Shown: positions 25,586-37,360, counted from the stretch's first letter. The stretch: DNA of 64,000 nt from Pyxicephalus adspersus (GCF_032062135.1 NC_092858.1:170517787-170581786), one strand, 5' to 3'. The notes: generated by a model not told the origin, from the letters alone. Translations and numbers: made by a program.

Positions 25586-25640
<55 letters not shown>

Positions 25641-25642
25641 CA
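25585..25642. repeat. (TA)n microsatellite
   Basis: About 58 bases of alternating T and A with one G interruption. Confidence 0.95.
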
Positions 25643-25904
25643 GACTTTAAGCTGAGAGAAGGAGAAACAGTGCAGTTAGGGAGCATGCTGGTATACATCA
25701 GTTTGCTGTTTGCCTTTTTACTATCCAATCACAAGCTCAGGGATGGACAAGTAATGTAAGTGGTACTCGATTGACGTAAAGAAAAAACATGTCTCCTGGC
25801 CTGAAAGATAAGGGGTACGTTATGTGGCATAATTTTACAATTGTACAAATAGATGGACCAAAATGCAAATCACATAGCAGCTCATATATATGCATTCCAT
25901 CTCT

Positions 25905-26104
25905 GGGCCTGATTTATTAAAGATCTCCAAGGCTGGAGAGGATACACTTCCGTCAGTGAAGCTGGGTGCTCCAGAAAACCTGAAATGGATAAATTTCCTA
26001 TTTGTTTGCAAATGTTTTCAAATATGGACCAGATCCAATCCAGGTTTGCTGGATCGCCAAGCTTCACTGATAAAAGTGTATCCTCTCTCTTTATAAATCA
26101 GGCC
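25905..26104. mobile_element. Fold-back element, family 1 (copy 5)
   Basis: GGGCCTGATTTATTAAAG at the left and TTTATAAATCAGGCC at the right. The right arm has a short deletion before the terminus. Confidence 0.82.
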
Positions 26105-27507
26105 TAATGTATTTATCTGTTTGCCTGGAGTTTAGCTTTAAAACAATGCAGAGAATCAATGAGAAAGTTGCAAAGCTTCATAAGATAAACATAATATGAC
26201 ACCCGCTTCTTTAGTTACCAATCATGTACTTTGTATTCCTGGACATTGAGGACACAATGCATAGAATAGTTATCTCTGTATAAAACACACTTTCTAAATG
26301 TTGTGGGCGTTTCTCGTGCAAATTCAATGTAAAAGACAGCAATGCTAGACTGGAAAAAAAAGGTGACATAGAAGCAAAAACTTTCAGAATGGGGACCGCA
26401 TATTAAACCCATGGTCATGTGACAGGCAGCAGAAGAGACCATATAATGCAGAGTTTTATGCAGAAGCTTTTGTCTAACGAAAGATGGCTGCACTTCCGCA
26501 AAGTATATCTGTAGCTGGTAACCGTGATGATTTAAAGTAGTACTGTGGCCGCCCAATAGAAATATGCAGCACTTAACTATGAGTGCATCAGTGCCCACAG
26601 TTTTACAAATGTTTGCCGATCACACCAGTGAAATCCACCCCGCAGCTTCCTGTGTGGCAACAACACTAAATTCACAGTAGCGTTGCCACTCTCATTAGAG
26701 CCCCATTGCACCTGGAAGAAAATATTTATTCAGGCAGTTTTCCCTGTAGCCTGGCAATCAACACATGACCATACCTGGTCCTGCCTGCTGCTGAAACCCT
26801 CCCACTGTGAGCTGCAGTGTCTAGGAAGGGGTGGTATGTGAGACACAAAGGGAGGTTGGGCTCAGTCATGCAAAGTTACCTATAATAAAAGCTGGTTATG
26901 TTTGTGAATGCAATAGTTACTGAAACATGTACATGCTTAGACTTTAATACAGGAACCTTTAGGCTGAGCTATGCTGTCTCTTACATTGTGGGCACTCCTA
27001 CTAAACTTGATGGACTATGGGTACCTTGTGTATTATCACTGTGAAAATACTAAACTTTTTCTACACGTGTGCTTTGTTGGATACACTGTCAGGTACGTAC
27101 AGTTTGCCTAATTTGGAAATGTATTTGTAAATGAAGTGTAATTGCTTGCCTTTGGAAATATTTGTCTGAACTCAGTAAAACATTGTACTAATTTTGAAAA
27201 ATAAAAAGGGGTCACAGGGCTCCTTCTCCTTCCTCTTATGTATAAGTGATACTGAATGATGAGAACCAGAAGCAGGGGGTTCCATGGTAAATAGTGTACA
27301 GTCCTCTGCTTGGGCACTGTGTACAGCAGGGAGATACACAGCGGGGAGCATTTACATCTTTCATTAAATAGGAAACTATATCCACTATGTACATTACCTA
27401 TCATTTGGCTCTGTTGATGATATACACAGCATGGAGCATTTCTAATGGTTAATGGCTGTAAGGGGCAGTAATGGCTCTCGCTTTGGATCTCCACACTTTG
27501 AGACACT
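26105..27507. other. Intron, no recognised feature
   Basis: Long stretch between two fold-back elements. Minus-strand open frames of 127 and 132 codons are present, but they carry no recognised motif and lack flanking splice sites that fit the gene. I see no functional feature. Confidence 0.45.
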
Positions 27508-27681
27508 GGGCCTGATTTACTAAAGCTCTACAGTACTGGAAAAGATAGACTATCATGGGAGAACCTTGCTGATTGAGCAAACCTAGAAAAGGTTTCCGGA
27601 ATTTAGGTTTAATGGGTCAACCAAGTTCTCCCATGATAGTCTATCTTCTTCAGTCTTGGAGAGCCTTATTTTATCAGGTCC
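27508..27681. mobile_element. Fold-back element, family 1, variant subfamily
   Basis: It has the same termini (GGGCCTGATTTACTAAAGC...TTATCAGGTCC), but both arms carry ATAGACTATCATGGGAGAAC and its exact complement in place of the usual TACACTTTCATCAGTGAAGC. The two arms have changed together. Confidence 0.8.
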
Positions 27682-28154
27682 AATGTGTACTGGTGCCAGA
27701 ATATAAACATATCCTGCCAGCACATGAGTGCAGGAGCAATAAGTAGGGTTAACAGAATTCAAGATGTTGTTAGAAGGGTAAGTGTATTTCTTTACTACCC
27801 CGTGTTATTAGTAAACTAGTAAACATGTACAGGGGTTACATCAGTGTTGGGTAAAAGATCCTAGCACCATGCTTTCATCTCTGTACTGCTGCATTGTGTG
27901 TGCATGGGAGTTTGATTAGTAATGTGGGGTAGTAAGGATAGATATTAAACTAATGGTCCTTTCCACAATTTGCATCGTAAAGTCTTACATACATTTAGCC
28001 ACACCAATGTTTCTACTGGTTATTTATTAGTATTTAGAACCTTTATACCATGTATGGTACATAAGAAAAATCTTTGTCCTTTAATATTCATAAATAATCC
28101 TATACACGTGTATGTCGGTATGTATAAAAAAATTGACAAATGTGTTAATTGCAG

Positions 28155-28385
28155 TCACGTACTTCAGGAGGAGGAGGAAAATCATCAGATGAAACTGTTT
28201 ATGAAGTTGCAGCAGATATACTGAGCAAACTCCCAATGAACTTTGACACAGAAGCTGCAATGAGACGTTACCCGACCACTTACACCCAAAGTATGAATAC
28301 AGTGCTGGTCCAAGAAATGGGTCGATTCAACAAATTACTTTCCACCATAAGAGACTCTTGTATTAATATACAGAAAGCGATAAAG
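28155..28385 (+). CDS. dnah7: Dynein exon 19: C-terminal domain
   Basis: It opens with the linker [13 protein letters not shown], then [40 protein letters not shown] and [12 protein letters not shown]. It has 77 codons in phase 0. The acceptor is attgcag and the donor GTTAGT. Confidence 0.94.
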
Positions 28386-28872
28386 GTTAGTATGATACAT
28401 CCAGAACTGCTAGTTTGTTTCTTTGAATAAACTGCACACCATTTGTTGACTTGTTTGGTATAACATATAAAAAGTAAAGCCAGGCTCTGATCTTCTATTG
28501 GGCACAGTAGGCTGATTAGTGCAAGTCTAGCAGAGGCATCTAAAATCACCGGGAGCAGCTGTCCTGTCACTGGAGTGCTCTCAGGCCAACTATATGCACT
28601 ATAATGACCGGACCCGACTTACTCTAACTTCTTGATATCATACCATTGGTCTCATCATACCCCTGAGGAAGCCTTGTGGGGAAACTTGTCGGGAATTGAG
28701 ATTAACTTTTGTTCTGTCTTCTTTAACTTGCCTCACCCCTTTATGGGGTCAACAATTAACCTCATCCTAGAAGTAATGTGTATAGCACTAGGTCCTACAC
28801 CCCACCAATAGAAGGACCATGGACATATAACTTTATGATTGTAATAATTTACATAATGGTATTGATAAGGCT

Positions 28873-29240
28873 GCCCCCCTGGCAGGTGGTGTGGGAATAC
28901 CTGGGGCAACTGATAATGGGCTGGTGATCCTAATGGCCACCAGACTACTTTGCTGTGGGGAGAACACCAGGTCGTGGGCCCATGCTCTCCCCACTAGGGG
29001 CGAGCAGGACAGTGGGCTCCAGGGTAAGGACAGTGCAAATTGGGTATTCAGTTGGATGACAGCAGGAGGTATGATGTAGGGTGACTGAAGGACAAGGCAT
29101 GCGGCAGACAAGCCCAATCCAGGTACAAGCACAGGTCAGGAATCCAAAATGGCATGAGTGTGACTGAGCAACTCACAAGTAACAAGGCTGAGTATCCAGC
29201 AACCAGGGCCTGGAATAAATAAGGTATAAATAAGGCAGGA
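28873..29240. repeat. Interspersed repeat with ATGGCCACC / GAACACCAGG blocks (copy 1)
   Basis: It shares TGGCAGGTG, CTAATGGCCACC, AGACTACTT, GGGAGAACACCAGGT, GCTCTCCC and a later GGTCAGG...ATCC region with 45190-45560. A larger non-autonomous element is likely, but its ends were not found. Confidence 0.55.
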
Positions 29241-29307
29241 ACCAGGAACTACTCTGCTCATTTGCTGCTGCACTTTTCTTGAAATCCCTATATAAATCCT
29301 GTTTGTT

Positions 29308-29345
29308 ATTATTATTATTATTATTAATAATAATAATAATAATAT
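29308..29345. repeat. (TTA)n / (AAT)n microsatellite
   Basis: ATTATT units switch to AATAAT units. It follows ATATAAATCC, a remnant of an L2-type tail. Confidence 0.8.
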
Positions 29346-29502
29346 CTTTAGCTTTAGGAACACATTTGTCATTTATTAGTGTGAAGAGTCACAGATAGGT
29401 TTCCTTGTGACTGTAAATATGTAATTTTTTTAAGCTAACAAAATGTTCTTGTACTCCATTACTTAACTAATCAGTTTGTATAATTTTTTTTGTGTCAATC
29501 AG

Positions 29503-29655
29503 GGTTTGGTGGTCATGTCTGCAGATTTGGAAGAAGTGGTGATGAGCATACTAAAAGGAAAGATTCCTGGAATGTGGATGAAGAAATCTTATCCAAGTCT
29601 CAAACCTCTTGGCAGTTATGTCAATGATTTTCTTGCAAGACTGAAATTTCTGCAG
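29503..29655 (+). CDS. dnah7: Dynein exon 20: C-terminal domain
   Basis: It encodes [40 protein letters not shown] and [10 protein letters not shown]. It has 51 codons in phase 0 between caatcag and GTAAGA. Confidence 0.94.
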
Positions 29656-29999
29656 GTAAGATAAATAAAAATGGAGAACATGAATTATGCAGACCGGATA
29701 TTGGTCATATTATCTGGGGGGTTGTGAGTTCCGGAGGCCCTAGGATACAGGAGTATGCCTTAGTGTTTTTGGATGTTGATGATTGGATGTCGGCACTATA
29801 AAGTCACTCCATGTGTAGCTTTTTAAGGACCCCCACTTACTGACGATGTATTTAACTTGAGAAACACAGAAGATGCAAGGATATAAATTATGCGTTCTAT
29901 ACAAATAGGCTTTCATACACACTGTGCTTTGCTTATGTTAGTTTACTTAGCATAGAAGCAGTCCATAGCATTTTGAATAACATATTAGTAGAACAGCAG

Positions 30000-30300
30000 C
30001 ACAGTGGCTCAGTGTGCACTCTGGCTTTTGCAGCGCTGGGTCCCTGGTTCTAATCTCAGCCAGGCCACTATCTGCATTGGGTTTGCATGTTCTCCCTGTG
30101 TTTTGCGTAGCTTTCCTCCGGGTACTCCCGTTTCCTCCCACATTCCAAAAACATGCAGTTAAGTTATTTGGCTTCCCCCCAAAACTGCCCTTAGACTGTA
30201 TTAAAGACATATGACTTTGGTAAGGACAGTTATTGACATGACTATGAGCTTTGTACAGCGCTGCATAAAATGTTGGCGCTATATAAATGCTGTGTAATAA
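30000..30300 (+). mobile_element. tRNA-derived SINE with L2-like 3' tail (copy 1)
   Basis: The head has an A-box-like GTGGCTCAGTG and a B-box-like GGTTCTAATC at tRNA spacing. A body with CTCCCTGTG, TTTCCTCCCACATTCCAAA and ACATGCAGTTAAGTT follows. The end GGCGCTATATAAATGCTGT is the L2-type tail, then (AAT)n. Family identity is inferred from layout. Confidence 0.7.
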
Positions 30301-30539
30301 TAATAATTGTTGGCAGCAGAGTTTGATTTCCAGAGACAAGCTAAGGGTTAGAATTCTTGTATTAGAAAATGTTTGTGCTTGATTTGGTCTCTTTAACAAT
30401 CTTGTGACACTAGCAACTTTGTAGCAGAGGCTTGATGCATCTCTCTCCTCATCATGTGTGCACAATATATGCAGAAACAATGTAAAGATTATAAAATCTG
30501 TGTGATTTGTTTTTTTTTTTTTGTTTTTTTTTAATATAG

Positions 30540-30717
30540 GACTGGTATGAAAACGGAACTCCTCCTGTGTTTTGGCTGTCTGGCTTTTTCTTCACTCAAG
30601 CCTTCCTAACGGGTGCTCAGCAGAATTATGCTCGGAAATACACAATCCCCATTGACCTGCTGGGATTTGACTTTGAGGTTTTAGATGATAAGGAATACAA
30701 ACACGCACCTGAGGATG
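30540..30717 (+). CDS. dnah7: Dynein exon 21: C-terminal domain
   Basis: It encodes [40 protein letters not shown] and EYKHAPEDG. The [11 protein letters not shown] block is diagnostic of axonemal dyneins. No long open frame covers this exon. The last base G pairs with GC of exon 22. Confidence 0.94.
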
Positions 30718-30879
30718 GTAAGCAATGTCATTGCTGATTTTTTATATTTGTGAATACAGAAAAAAAAAGTCAAAGCTCCTTATCCTTTGACATGGGTCAA
30801 GACTATAACACCTTGTGATCACTTTCTGTTTATTTTTTAACTATTCTTTGGCCCATGAAATTCCAGATATTATTATTGT

Positions 30880-31020
30880 CATTATTAAACAGTATTTATA
30901 TAGCGCCAACATATTATGCTGCTCTGTACATTAAATAGGGGTTGCAAATGACAGACAGATACAGACAGTGACACAGGAGGAGGAGAAGAAGACCCGAAGA
31001 GCTTACAATCTAGGAGGTGG
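30880..31020 (-). mobile_element. L2 3' tail, minus strand
   Basis: Reading plus, TATATAGCGCCAACATATTA, CTCTGTACATTAAATAGGGG and AGAGCTTACAATCTAGG form the reverse complement of the standard L2-type tail. Confidence 0.8.
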
Positions 31021-31266
31021 AGAATGATGGATAACAGCACAAAGTTTACATTAATTCAGATTGATTTTTTTATTATTATTATTAATTAATAATATTAATA
31101 ATAATAATAATAATATTAATAAAAAACAGGATTTAAAGGGCCAACATATTACGCAGCGCTGTACATTAAAGAGGGGCTGCAAATGACAGACTAATACAGA
31201 CATGAGAGGACCCTGCCCCAAAGAGCTTACAATCAAGGAGGTGGGGGAAGTAACACACAATAGGAT
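31021..31266 (-). mobile_element. Second L2 tail, near-identical to 34690-34937 including its flank
   Basis: About 245 bases, starting AGAATGATGGATAACAGCAC, match 34690 onward almost base for base outside the (ATT)n run. The match includes non-tail flank. Confidence 0.85.
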
Positions 31267-31699
31267 ATGAAACCCTCTTTGTTAAATGACAGCAAAATGA
31301 CAGATGCTTAGCACCATCACTATCATCCTTACCATTATTTTATTACCATCATTGGCTTCACAGTTTGACTACATACATACAATAGATTTTTCAGACTCCT
31401 AAGGGTGTATTTATAAATTTTTCACCCATCAATTGGGCTGTATGGTCGCTCACAGCTGCTCGAATCCCTAGTCATTGCTCACTTCAATGCATAATATAAC
31501 TAAGAGTCATTCTGCCACCTAGTGGTCAAATATCAAAGAGCACAGCAGTCACTATAGTAGGCGCTAACGAATTTGAGGACTAAAAAAATTGAATTACCAA
31601 GGGAATAATTTACACATCCGCCCCATATGCTCACTCTAGATTCATTTTATTCCAAAGTTTTCAATAACAAAGCGATGGTGTTTAAAAAAGCAGCACACC

Positions 31700-31810
31700 A
31701 TATCATGTTGTAAGCTCTATTGGGCAGGGTCCTCTCATTCTCCTGTATCCTGTGTGTGTATCTGTCTGTCATTTGTAATAATCAGAATCATTAAATAATA
31801 AAAGTAATAG
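31700..31810 (+). mobile_element. L2 tail remnant
   Basis: GTAAGCTCTATTGGGCAGGG, TATCTGTCTGTCATTTG and an AT-rich end mark a short decayed tail. Confidence 0.6.
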
Positions 31811-32341
31811 GCATAATACTGTCACCAAATTGCTGATAAGGGTGGGGGATCATGTCTCAAATGTAAAAAAAAAACAAAAAAAAAACAGGAAGGTTTATTG
31901 GCTACCTGTCAGCCCCCTATGCCTTCCCAGTAATCACCTAAACCCAGCCACAGGTAAAAGCAAAAAAGCAAATCACACAAAAAAAACACATTTCACATAG
32001 ACATGGCCACACAAATGTATTTATAAATAGTTCCCCTTTGAATTCTCATTAAATTCATCATTTTCATTTATACATAAAGCGTTCCTTTTGGAACAGCTGT
32101 GCACTTTGACAAGTGGCCACTAGGAAGCACCTAGCAATTGACGGGGGCATTATTTATATAATATATAGATTTATATAGATATAAATATATAAATAGAGAC
32201 CAAAGCTTTTATTTATCCTTAATCTCTCACTTGTGCTGGGTTATGTTATGCGGTCACATGGCCCGTTCTTTTTGAAATTCTGCCTAGCGTTTTCTTGGTA
32301 AGATTGCATTTGTGTTTTAACGTCTTCATTTTAAATCACAG

Positions 32342-32445
32342 GCGTGTATATTCATGGACTGTTTCTTGATGGGGCACGGTGGGACAGAAAAACAAAGAAG
32401 TTAGGAGAATCTTACCCAAAGATTCTCTATGACACAGTACCTGTG
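32342..32445 (+). CDS. dnah7: Dynein exon 22: C-terminal domain
   Basis: It encodes [20 protein letters not shown] and [12 protein letters not shown]. The short exon follows a 1.6-kb intron with L2 insertions. The acceptor is tcacag and the donor GTAAGT. Confidence 0.93.
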
Positions 32446-32494
32446 GTAAGTAACTTGTAATGAGTATGCATGTGCAGTGTTTAGACGTCCAGAA

Positions 32495-32630
32495 ATTATT
32501 TTAAGCCAGGTGGGAAGAAACTGTAGGTGGGTGGCAGCCCCTGTATTATAACCCCACTCTTCAGTACCCACCCAAAAACAGCCGGGTGGTCACTGAAAAG
32601 TTCCAGGCTGTGTACCCAGCTAAAAGAAAT
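32495..32630 (+). repeat. Short interspersed repeat, GCCGGGTGGT family (copy 1)
   Basis: TTTTAAGCCAGGTGGGAAGA, TGGCAGCCCCTGTATT, ACAGCCGGGTGGTCACTGAA and ACCCAGCTAAAAG recur at 40203-40345 and, inverted, at 42572-42730. Confidence 0.75.
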
Positions 32631-32814
32631 CTAATCTCCGGATAAGGAAGGGATTCTTCACTGTAAGGTCTGTGAAAATGTTGAATTGGCTTCCTTGGGA
32701 AGTAGTTTCAGCAACTGCTATAGATTGCTTTAAGAATAAGCTGAATGATCTCTGGAAGCACAGAATATAACTGGGGATTAAACCTTTAAAGTAAAGATAA
32801 CAGACTGTTGATCC

Positions 32815-32985
32815 GGGGAACATCCGACCACATGGTATCAAGAAGGAATATTTTTCCTCTGTTGGAGTAAATTGTACCAGGGTTTTTTCCTCTAGATCAG
32901 ATATGTCCATAGGGTTTTATATCTGGGATATGTTTATTTCCCTAGGGTTTGAACTTGATGGACTTTTTCCAACCTGACTAAAACA
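32815..32985 (+). repeat. Interspersed repeat with GGGTTTTATATC core (copy 2)
   Basis: GGGAACATCCGACCACATGG, AATTGTACCAGGGTTTTTTC and CCATAGGGTTTTATATCTGG, then TTGAACTTGATGGAC. It is the partner of 4256-4460. Confidence 0.7.
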
Positions 32986-33209
32986 TTTTAGGCTGACAAG
33001 CTGGATGTTCACTTGTTTCCAGCAAGAGTACAATCAATATGGTTTCAACATTGTTAAAAGTTTTTATTGTAGTGTGAATGTTTTTTGGATTCATTTGCAT
33101 CAGCTTGTACAGCTTTTTCTTAACTCAGCATGACACTGTCACGCCATAGCTGCTGCAAGTTCTGGAAAAATTATCAATAGTGCAAACCAAATTCATTGAC
33201 AAGATGCTT

Positions 33210-33411
33210 GGGAGGCTGGAGAGGATACACTTTCATCAGTGAAGCTGGGTGGTCTAGCAAACCTGGAATGGATCTGGTCCAGGATTCAAAACATTTGCTA
33301 GCAAAAAGAAAATTTCTTTGAAGAAATCCATTCCAGGTTTGCTGGATCACCCAGCTTCACTTTTGAAATTGTATCCTCTCCAGCCTTAATGAGCTTTATT
33401 AAATCAGGCCC
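33210..33411. mobile_element. Fold-back element, family 1 (copy 7, left end truncated)
   Basis: It starts within the left arm (GGCTGGAGAGGATACACTTT) and has a full right arm ending TTTATTAAATCAGGCC. It lies in the last dynein intron. Confidence 0.82.
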
Positions 33412-33874
33412 ATTGTTTTAAAGGAACTGAAATGAGATCAAAAGAGAGATATGACCATCTGTCAGCCTGTTTCAGAGGAATTACCGGGGAATTATTTTTA
33501 AATAGAGCCTCTGATCTGGGGTTTAATGAAAGGGAGAGCGGCCATATATAGTACAGGCGGGTATATGAGATAACCTACAAATGTATACTATTGGTGGAAC
33601 TTGAGGTCCACATAGGTGAAAGGGGCCTGACTTGCAGAAACAAGCATCTTGATGTATTGTAATACATCTTTATATATAAATATTTGTTAATGGCAGTGGT
33701 ATTATATGTGGGAATGGACTTCTCAGTCTTCTATATGTGATCCTGGCAGTAGTACAAATCCCATCAAAAGCACAGTATAGGTTCATGCTTTAAAATTTTA
33801 TTATATAAGATATATAATTATTATAAATAATAATAATTATAAATAATATAATATATAAGATATATAATTATTCC

Positions 33875-34260
33875 TCACATAACCTCCTCACATGCATGGC
33901 TCCAAGACTTTTCTAGAGCTGCCCCCACTCTCTGGAATTGTCTTCCTCATCCTACTCAGCTTGCTCTTACTTTCTTCATGTTTAAAACAGCCCATAAAAC
34001 CCAACGCTTCAACCTCACCTACCCGTCTTCTTCTGTCTCTTAAACCCTCACTACTTCCCACCATTCATATCCCCTCCTATTGTGTGATATTTCCCCCACC
34101 TCTTCGATTGTAAGCTCTTCAGGTCTTCTTCCTCTCCCCCTGTGTCACTGTCCGTATCTGTCTGTCATTTGCAACTTCTATTTAACGTACAGTGCTGCAT
34201 AATATGTTGGCGCTATATAATCACTGTTTATTATTCTTATTACTACTAATAATAATAATA
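33875..34260 (+). mobile_element. L2 3' fragment in the last dynein intron
   Basis: CTCCAAGACTTTTCTAGAGC, TGTAAGCTCTTCAGG and TTGGCGCTATATAATCACTG, then (TAA)n. It ends about 70 bases before the last dynein exon. The AT-rich run 33795-33875 precedes it. Confidence 0.8.
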
Positions 34261-34331
34261 ACAAAAATAAGTTTATTGTTTTGCTTTACAAGAGGAAACT
34301 CCCAGGTAACGATTCAATTATTATCTTACAG

Positions 34332-34538
34332 ATGTGGTTGAAGCCTTGCAAGAGATCGGATATCCCACAACAAGCCTGTTACCTTGCACCAGTTTACAAG
34401 ACCAGTGAAAGAAGAGGAACGTTATCCACCACCGGACACTCAACTAACTTTGTCATCGCAATGACCCTTCCCTCTGATAAACCCCCGGAGCATTGGATTG
34501 GACGAGGCGTCGCTTTACTATGTCAGCTCAGCTCATAA
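34332..34538 (+). CDS. dnah7: Dynein exon 23: last coding exon and TAA stop
   Basis: It encodes [40 protein letters not shown] and [15 protein letters not shown], then TAA. The ending agrees with my memory of DNAH7. It follows a ttacag acceptor. Confidence 0.94.
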   Translation: MWLKPCKRSDIPQQACYLAPVYKTSERRGTLSTTGHSTNFVIAMTLPSDKPPEHWIGRGVALLCQLSS

Positions 34539-34632
34539 AATATCTTCATTTTTTTCTGATCCCTTTCAAATTTAAATCATTTAATTTAAATTCAGAATTC
34601 CTGTATAAAACAAAGCAACAGTTGTATAACTA

Positions 34633-34638
34633 AATAAA
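34633..34638 (+). promoter_or_regulatory. Polyadenylation signal AATAAA of the dynein gene
   Basis: An AATAAA lies about 95 bases after the dynein stop codon in AT-rich DNA. It is the first such signal downstream and gives a short 3' UTR. It lies about 50 bases before the copied block that starts at 34690. Confidence 0.6.
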
Positions 34639-34689
34639 AAAATGTATGAAATGTTTGATGTTTAAAGTAAATATATTATTAGTAAAATG

Positions 34690-34738
34690 AGAATGATGGA
34701 TAACAGCACAAAGTTTACATTAATTCAGATTGATTTTT

Positions 34739-34773
<35 letters not shown>

Positions 34774-34937
34774 AATAATAATAATAATAATAATAAACAG
34801 GATTTAAAGGGCCAACATATTACGCAGCGCTGTACATTAAAGAGGGGCTGCAAATGACAGACTAATACAGACATGAGAGGACCTTGCCCCGAAGAGCTTA
34901 CAGTCTAAGAGGTGGAGGAAGTAGCATACAATAGGAG
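34690..34937 (-). repeat. Copy of the 31021-31266 block, at the 3' end of the L2 below
   Basis: AGAATGATGGATAACAGCAC, then TTACATTAATTCAGATTGAT, (ATT)n, (AAT)n and an L2-type tail carrying the unusual AAAGAGGGGCTGC. The same string is found at 31021. Confidence 0.85.
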
Positions 34938-36640
34938 GGGAATATGGAATGGTAGATAAGTTATGATGGTTTAGAAGACAAAAGAAGATGGGTAGGCAAG
35001 TTTAAAAAGATGGGTATTGAGGTTTCTTTTAAATTAACAGAAAGTAGGAGCAAGCCGTTTAGGACGAGGAAGACCATTCCAGAGACTGGGGGCAGCTCTA
35101 GAAAAGTCTTGTAGTCGTTTGTGTGATGAGGTTATGAGTGAGGAAGTTATTAGTAGGTCATTGGAGGAGCGGAGAGAGTGGCTAGGGGGGTATTTTTCTA
35201 TCAGGTCAGAAATGTAAGTGGGACAATAACTGTGGAGGGATTTGAAGGCAAAGCACAGGAGCTTAAATTTGATTCTAAGGTGAAATGGAAGCCAATGGAG
35301 AGAACTACAAAGAGATGCAGTGGAAGAGGAGCGGAGGGAAGGATGGATGAGTCTGGCTGCAGCATTCATAATAGATTGTAGAGGAGAGAGTCGGGTTAGT
35401 GGAATACCAGAGAGGAGGAGGTTACAGTAGTCCAGATGAGAGATGATAGGAGCGTTTTTGTGTAATATGGGAAGCAGAGAGAATTAGAGTGGCCCATTTA
35501 GCTGGCAATCAGCATGATCACCATCACATCAGTTGTGCCATGATGCAACTGGCATCACCCCATTTAAAAAGGTGGAGATCAGCTAACATGGGTGTTGCAT
35601 TTATGAATTGAACGATTGAACACCACTGATTGTTAGCATTTTTTTGCTACTACATTCACATATTGGGTTAATGGATTACCAGAGAGGAGGAGGTTACAGT
35701 AGTCCAGACGAGAAATGATAAGAGCGTGTACAAGGAGTTTGGTGGTCTCAGGGGACAGGTAGGGGCTGATTTTGGAGATGTTGCGTAGGTGAAAGTGACA
35801 GGACCTGGAATGTTCTGAATATGGGGGGTAAATGAGAGGGCCGAGTCAAAGGTGACACCAAGACAACGTGCCTGAGGGGAGGGCCGAATAACAGGGTTAT
35901 AACAGTTAGATATATGTCAGGGGGGGATTTGGAATTTGAGGGGGGGGATGATGATGAGTTCTGTTTTATCCAGGTTGAGTTTCAGGAATCGGTCAGACAT
36001 CCATGATGAGATGGCTGACAGGCAGCATGAGACTTTATCCAGGACTGAGGGAGACAGGTTAGGGGTGGACAGATAGATTTGGGTGTCATCAGCATACAGA
36101 TGGTACTGTAAGCCAAAGGAGGATATGAGACTGCCGAGAGAGGAGGAGTACAGAGAGAAGAGAACCGGTCCAAGGACTGACCCTTGGGGAACATGAACAG
36201 GGGGGAGAGTGGGAGAGGAGGAGTTACCATTGAAAGAAACTTGAAAGGAGCGGTCAGACAGATAGGAAGCAAACCAAGAGAGAGCAGTGTCACAGATACC
36301 AATGGAGCGCATGATTTGTATTAGAAGGGGGTGAGAAACAGTGTCAAAAGCAGGGGAAAGATCAAAAAGAAAAAGGAGGGAAAAGTTGCCCTGGGACTTA
36401 GCTCTGATGAGGTCATTGGCCATTTTAGTAAGGGCTGTTTCAGTGGAATGGGCAGCTGGAAAGCCAGACGAGAGGGTCAAGGAGAGAGTTGGTGCTCAGG
36501 TAATCAGTGAGTCTTTTGTAGGCAAGGCGTTCAAGAAGTTTAGAGACATATGGGGGAAGGGAGATAGAATGGTAGTTAGAGGGTAGGGAGGGGTCCAGTG
36601 AGGGCTTCTTTAACATTTCCAGCAGGTATACTGAGATAGA
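34740..36640 (-). mobile_element. L2-type non-LTR retrotransposon, reverse transcriptase part, broken
   Basis: On the minus strand, 36480-35917 encodes a 187-residue RT piece with [32 protein letters not shown] and the catalytic YADDTQIY. Upstream bases to about 36640 encode an SLPPYVSKLLERLAY-like region in another frame. The C-terminal piece, 35369-35034, reads AARLIHPS...LHWLPFHLRIKFKLLCFA. A segment (35398-35455) is repeated at 35666-35727 around about 210 foreign bases, so this is either two truncated copies or one disrupted copy. It is not expected to be active. Confidence 0.85.
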
Positions 36641-36974
36641 AGGGGGACCTGGCAGTACTGGTGATCAACTGAGGGAGCCCAGGCTATAGAATAGAAAGAC
36701 TTTGGTTCTGGGAGGCCATTTGGGAATCCAAATCATTAAAAGGCCAAAGGGACTCGTATTTAACTCCGGAGTTTCTGTTGGTTTTTAATGTTATGCAAAT
36801 GTGGGGATCAACTCTGCTGAATGCACCCCATCTGTTTCAATCAAACACATTGCCACTGACGTCTGCTGTACTGGCGCATTTCCCCGACGACCACCAAGTG
36901 CCCGCTCCACCAATGTCTGCTCATGCGTTGGGCGCTGAATTACAAAAATGGCCAATAAATAAATCCTATTGTGT

Positions 36975-37150
36975 GAGACTTTATCCACCTAGATTGTAAG
37001 CTCTTCAGGGCAGGGACCTCTGCTCCTCCTGTGTCACTGTCTGTATCTGTCTGTCAGTTGCAACCCCTATTTATTGTACAGCGCTGCATAATATGTGGGC
37101 AATATGTAAGTACTGGTAAATATTATTATTATTATTATTAATATTAATAA
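36975..37150 (+). mobile_element. L2 3' tail, plus strand
   Basis: TTGTAAGCTCTTCAGGGCAG, TGTCTGTATCTGTCTGTCAG and GTACAGCGCTGCATAATATG, then (TTA)n. It is close to the creg1 promoter. Confidence 0.8.
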
Positions 37151-37199
37151 CAATAAAGTGTGTTTGTATTGATTTATTTTTTATATATATATATATATC

Positions 37200-37360
37200 G
37201 GTAAATAATAATATTATTATTATTAAACAGGATTTATATAGCGCCAACATATTACGCAGCGCTGTACATTAAATAGGGATTGCAAATGACAGACTAATAC
37301 AGACAGTGATACAGGAGGAGAGGACCCTGCCCGGAAAAGTTTACAATCTGGTAGATAATA
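37200..37360 (-). mobile_element. L2 3' tail, minus strand
   Basis: AATAAT/ATTATT run, then TTATATAGCGCCAACATATT, ACAGGAGGAGAGGACCCTGC and TTACAATCTGGTAG. It faces the tail at 36975, so the two form a loose inverted pair. Confidence 0.8.

Noticed and set aside
26215..27506. Minus-strand frames of 127 and 132 codons
   Set aside because: No recognisable motif, no ATG-supported gene structure, and located in a repeat-rich dynein intron.
30010..30060. tRNA gene
   Set aside because: A-box and B-box-like motifs belong to the head of a SINE; no complete cloverleaf could be folded.
35917..36480. Active reverse transcriptase gene
   Set aside because: The catalytic YADD is present, but the 5' part, endonuclease and continuity with the C-terminal piece are lost.
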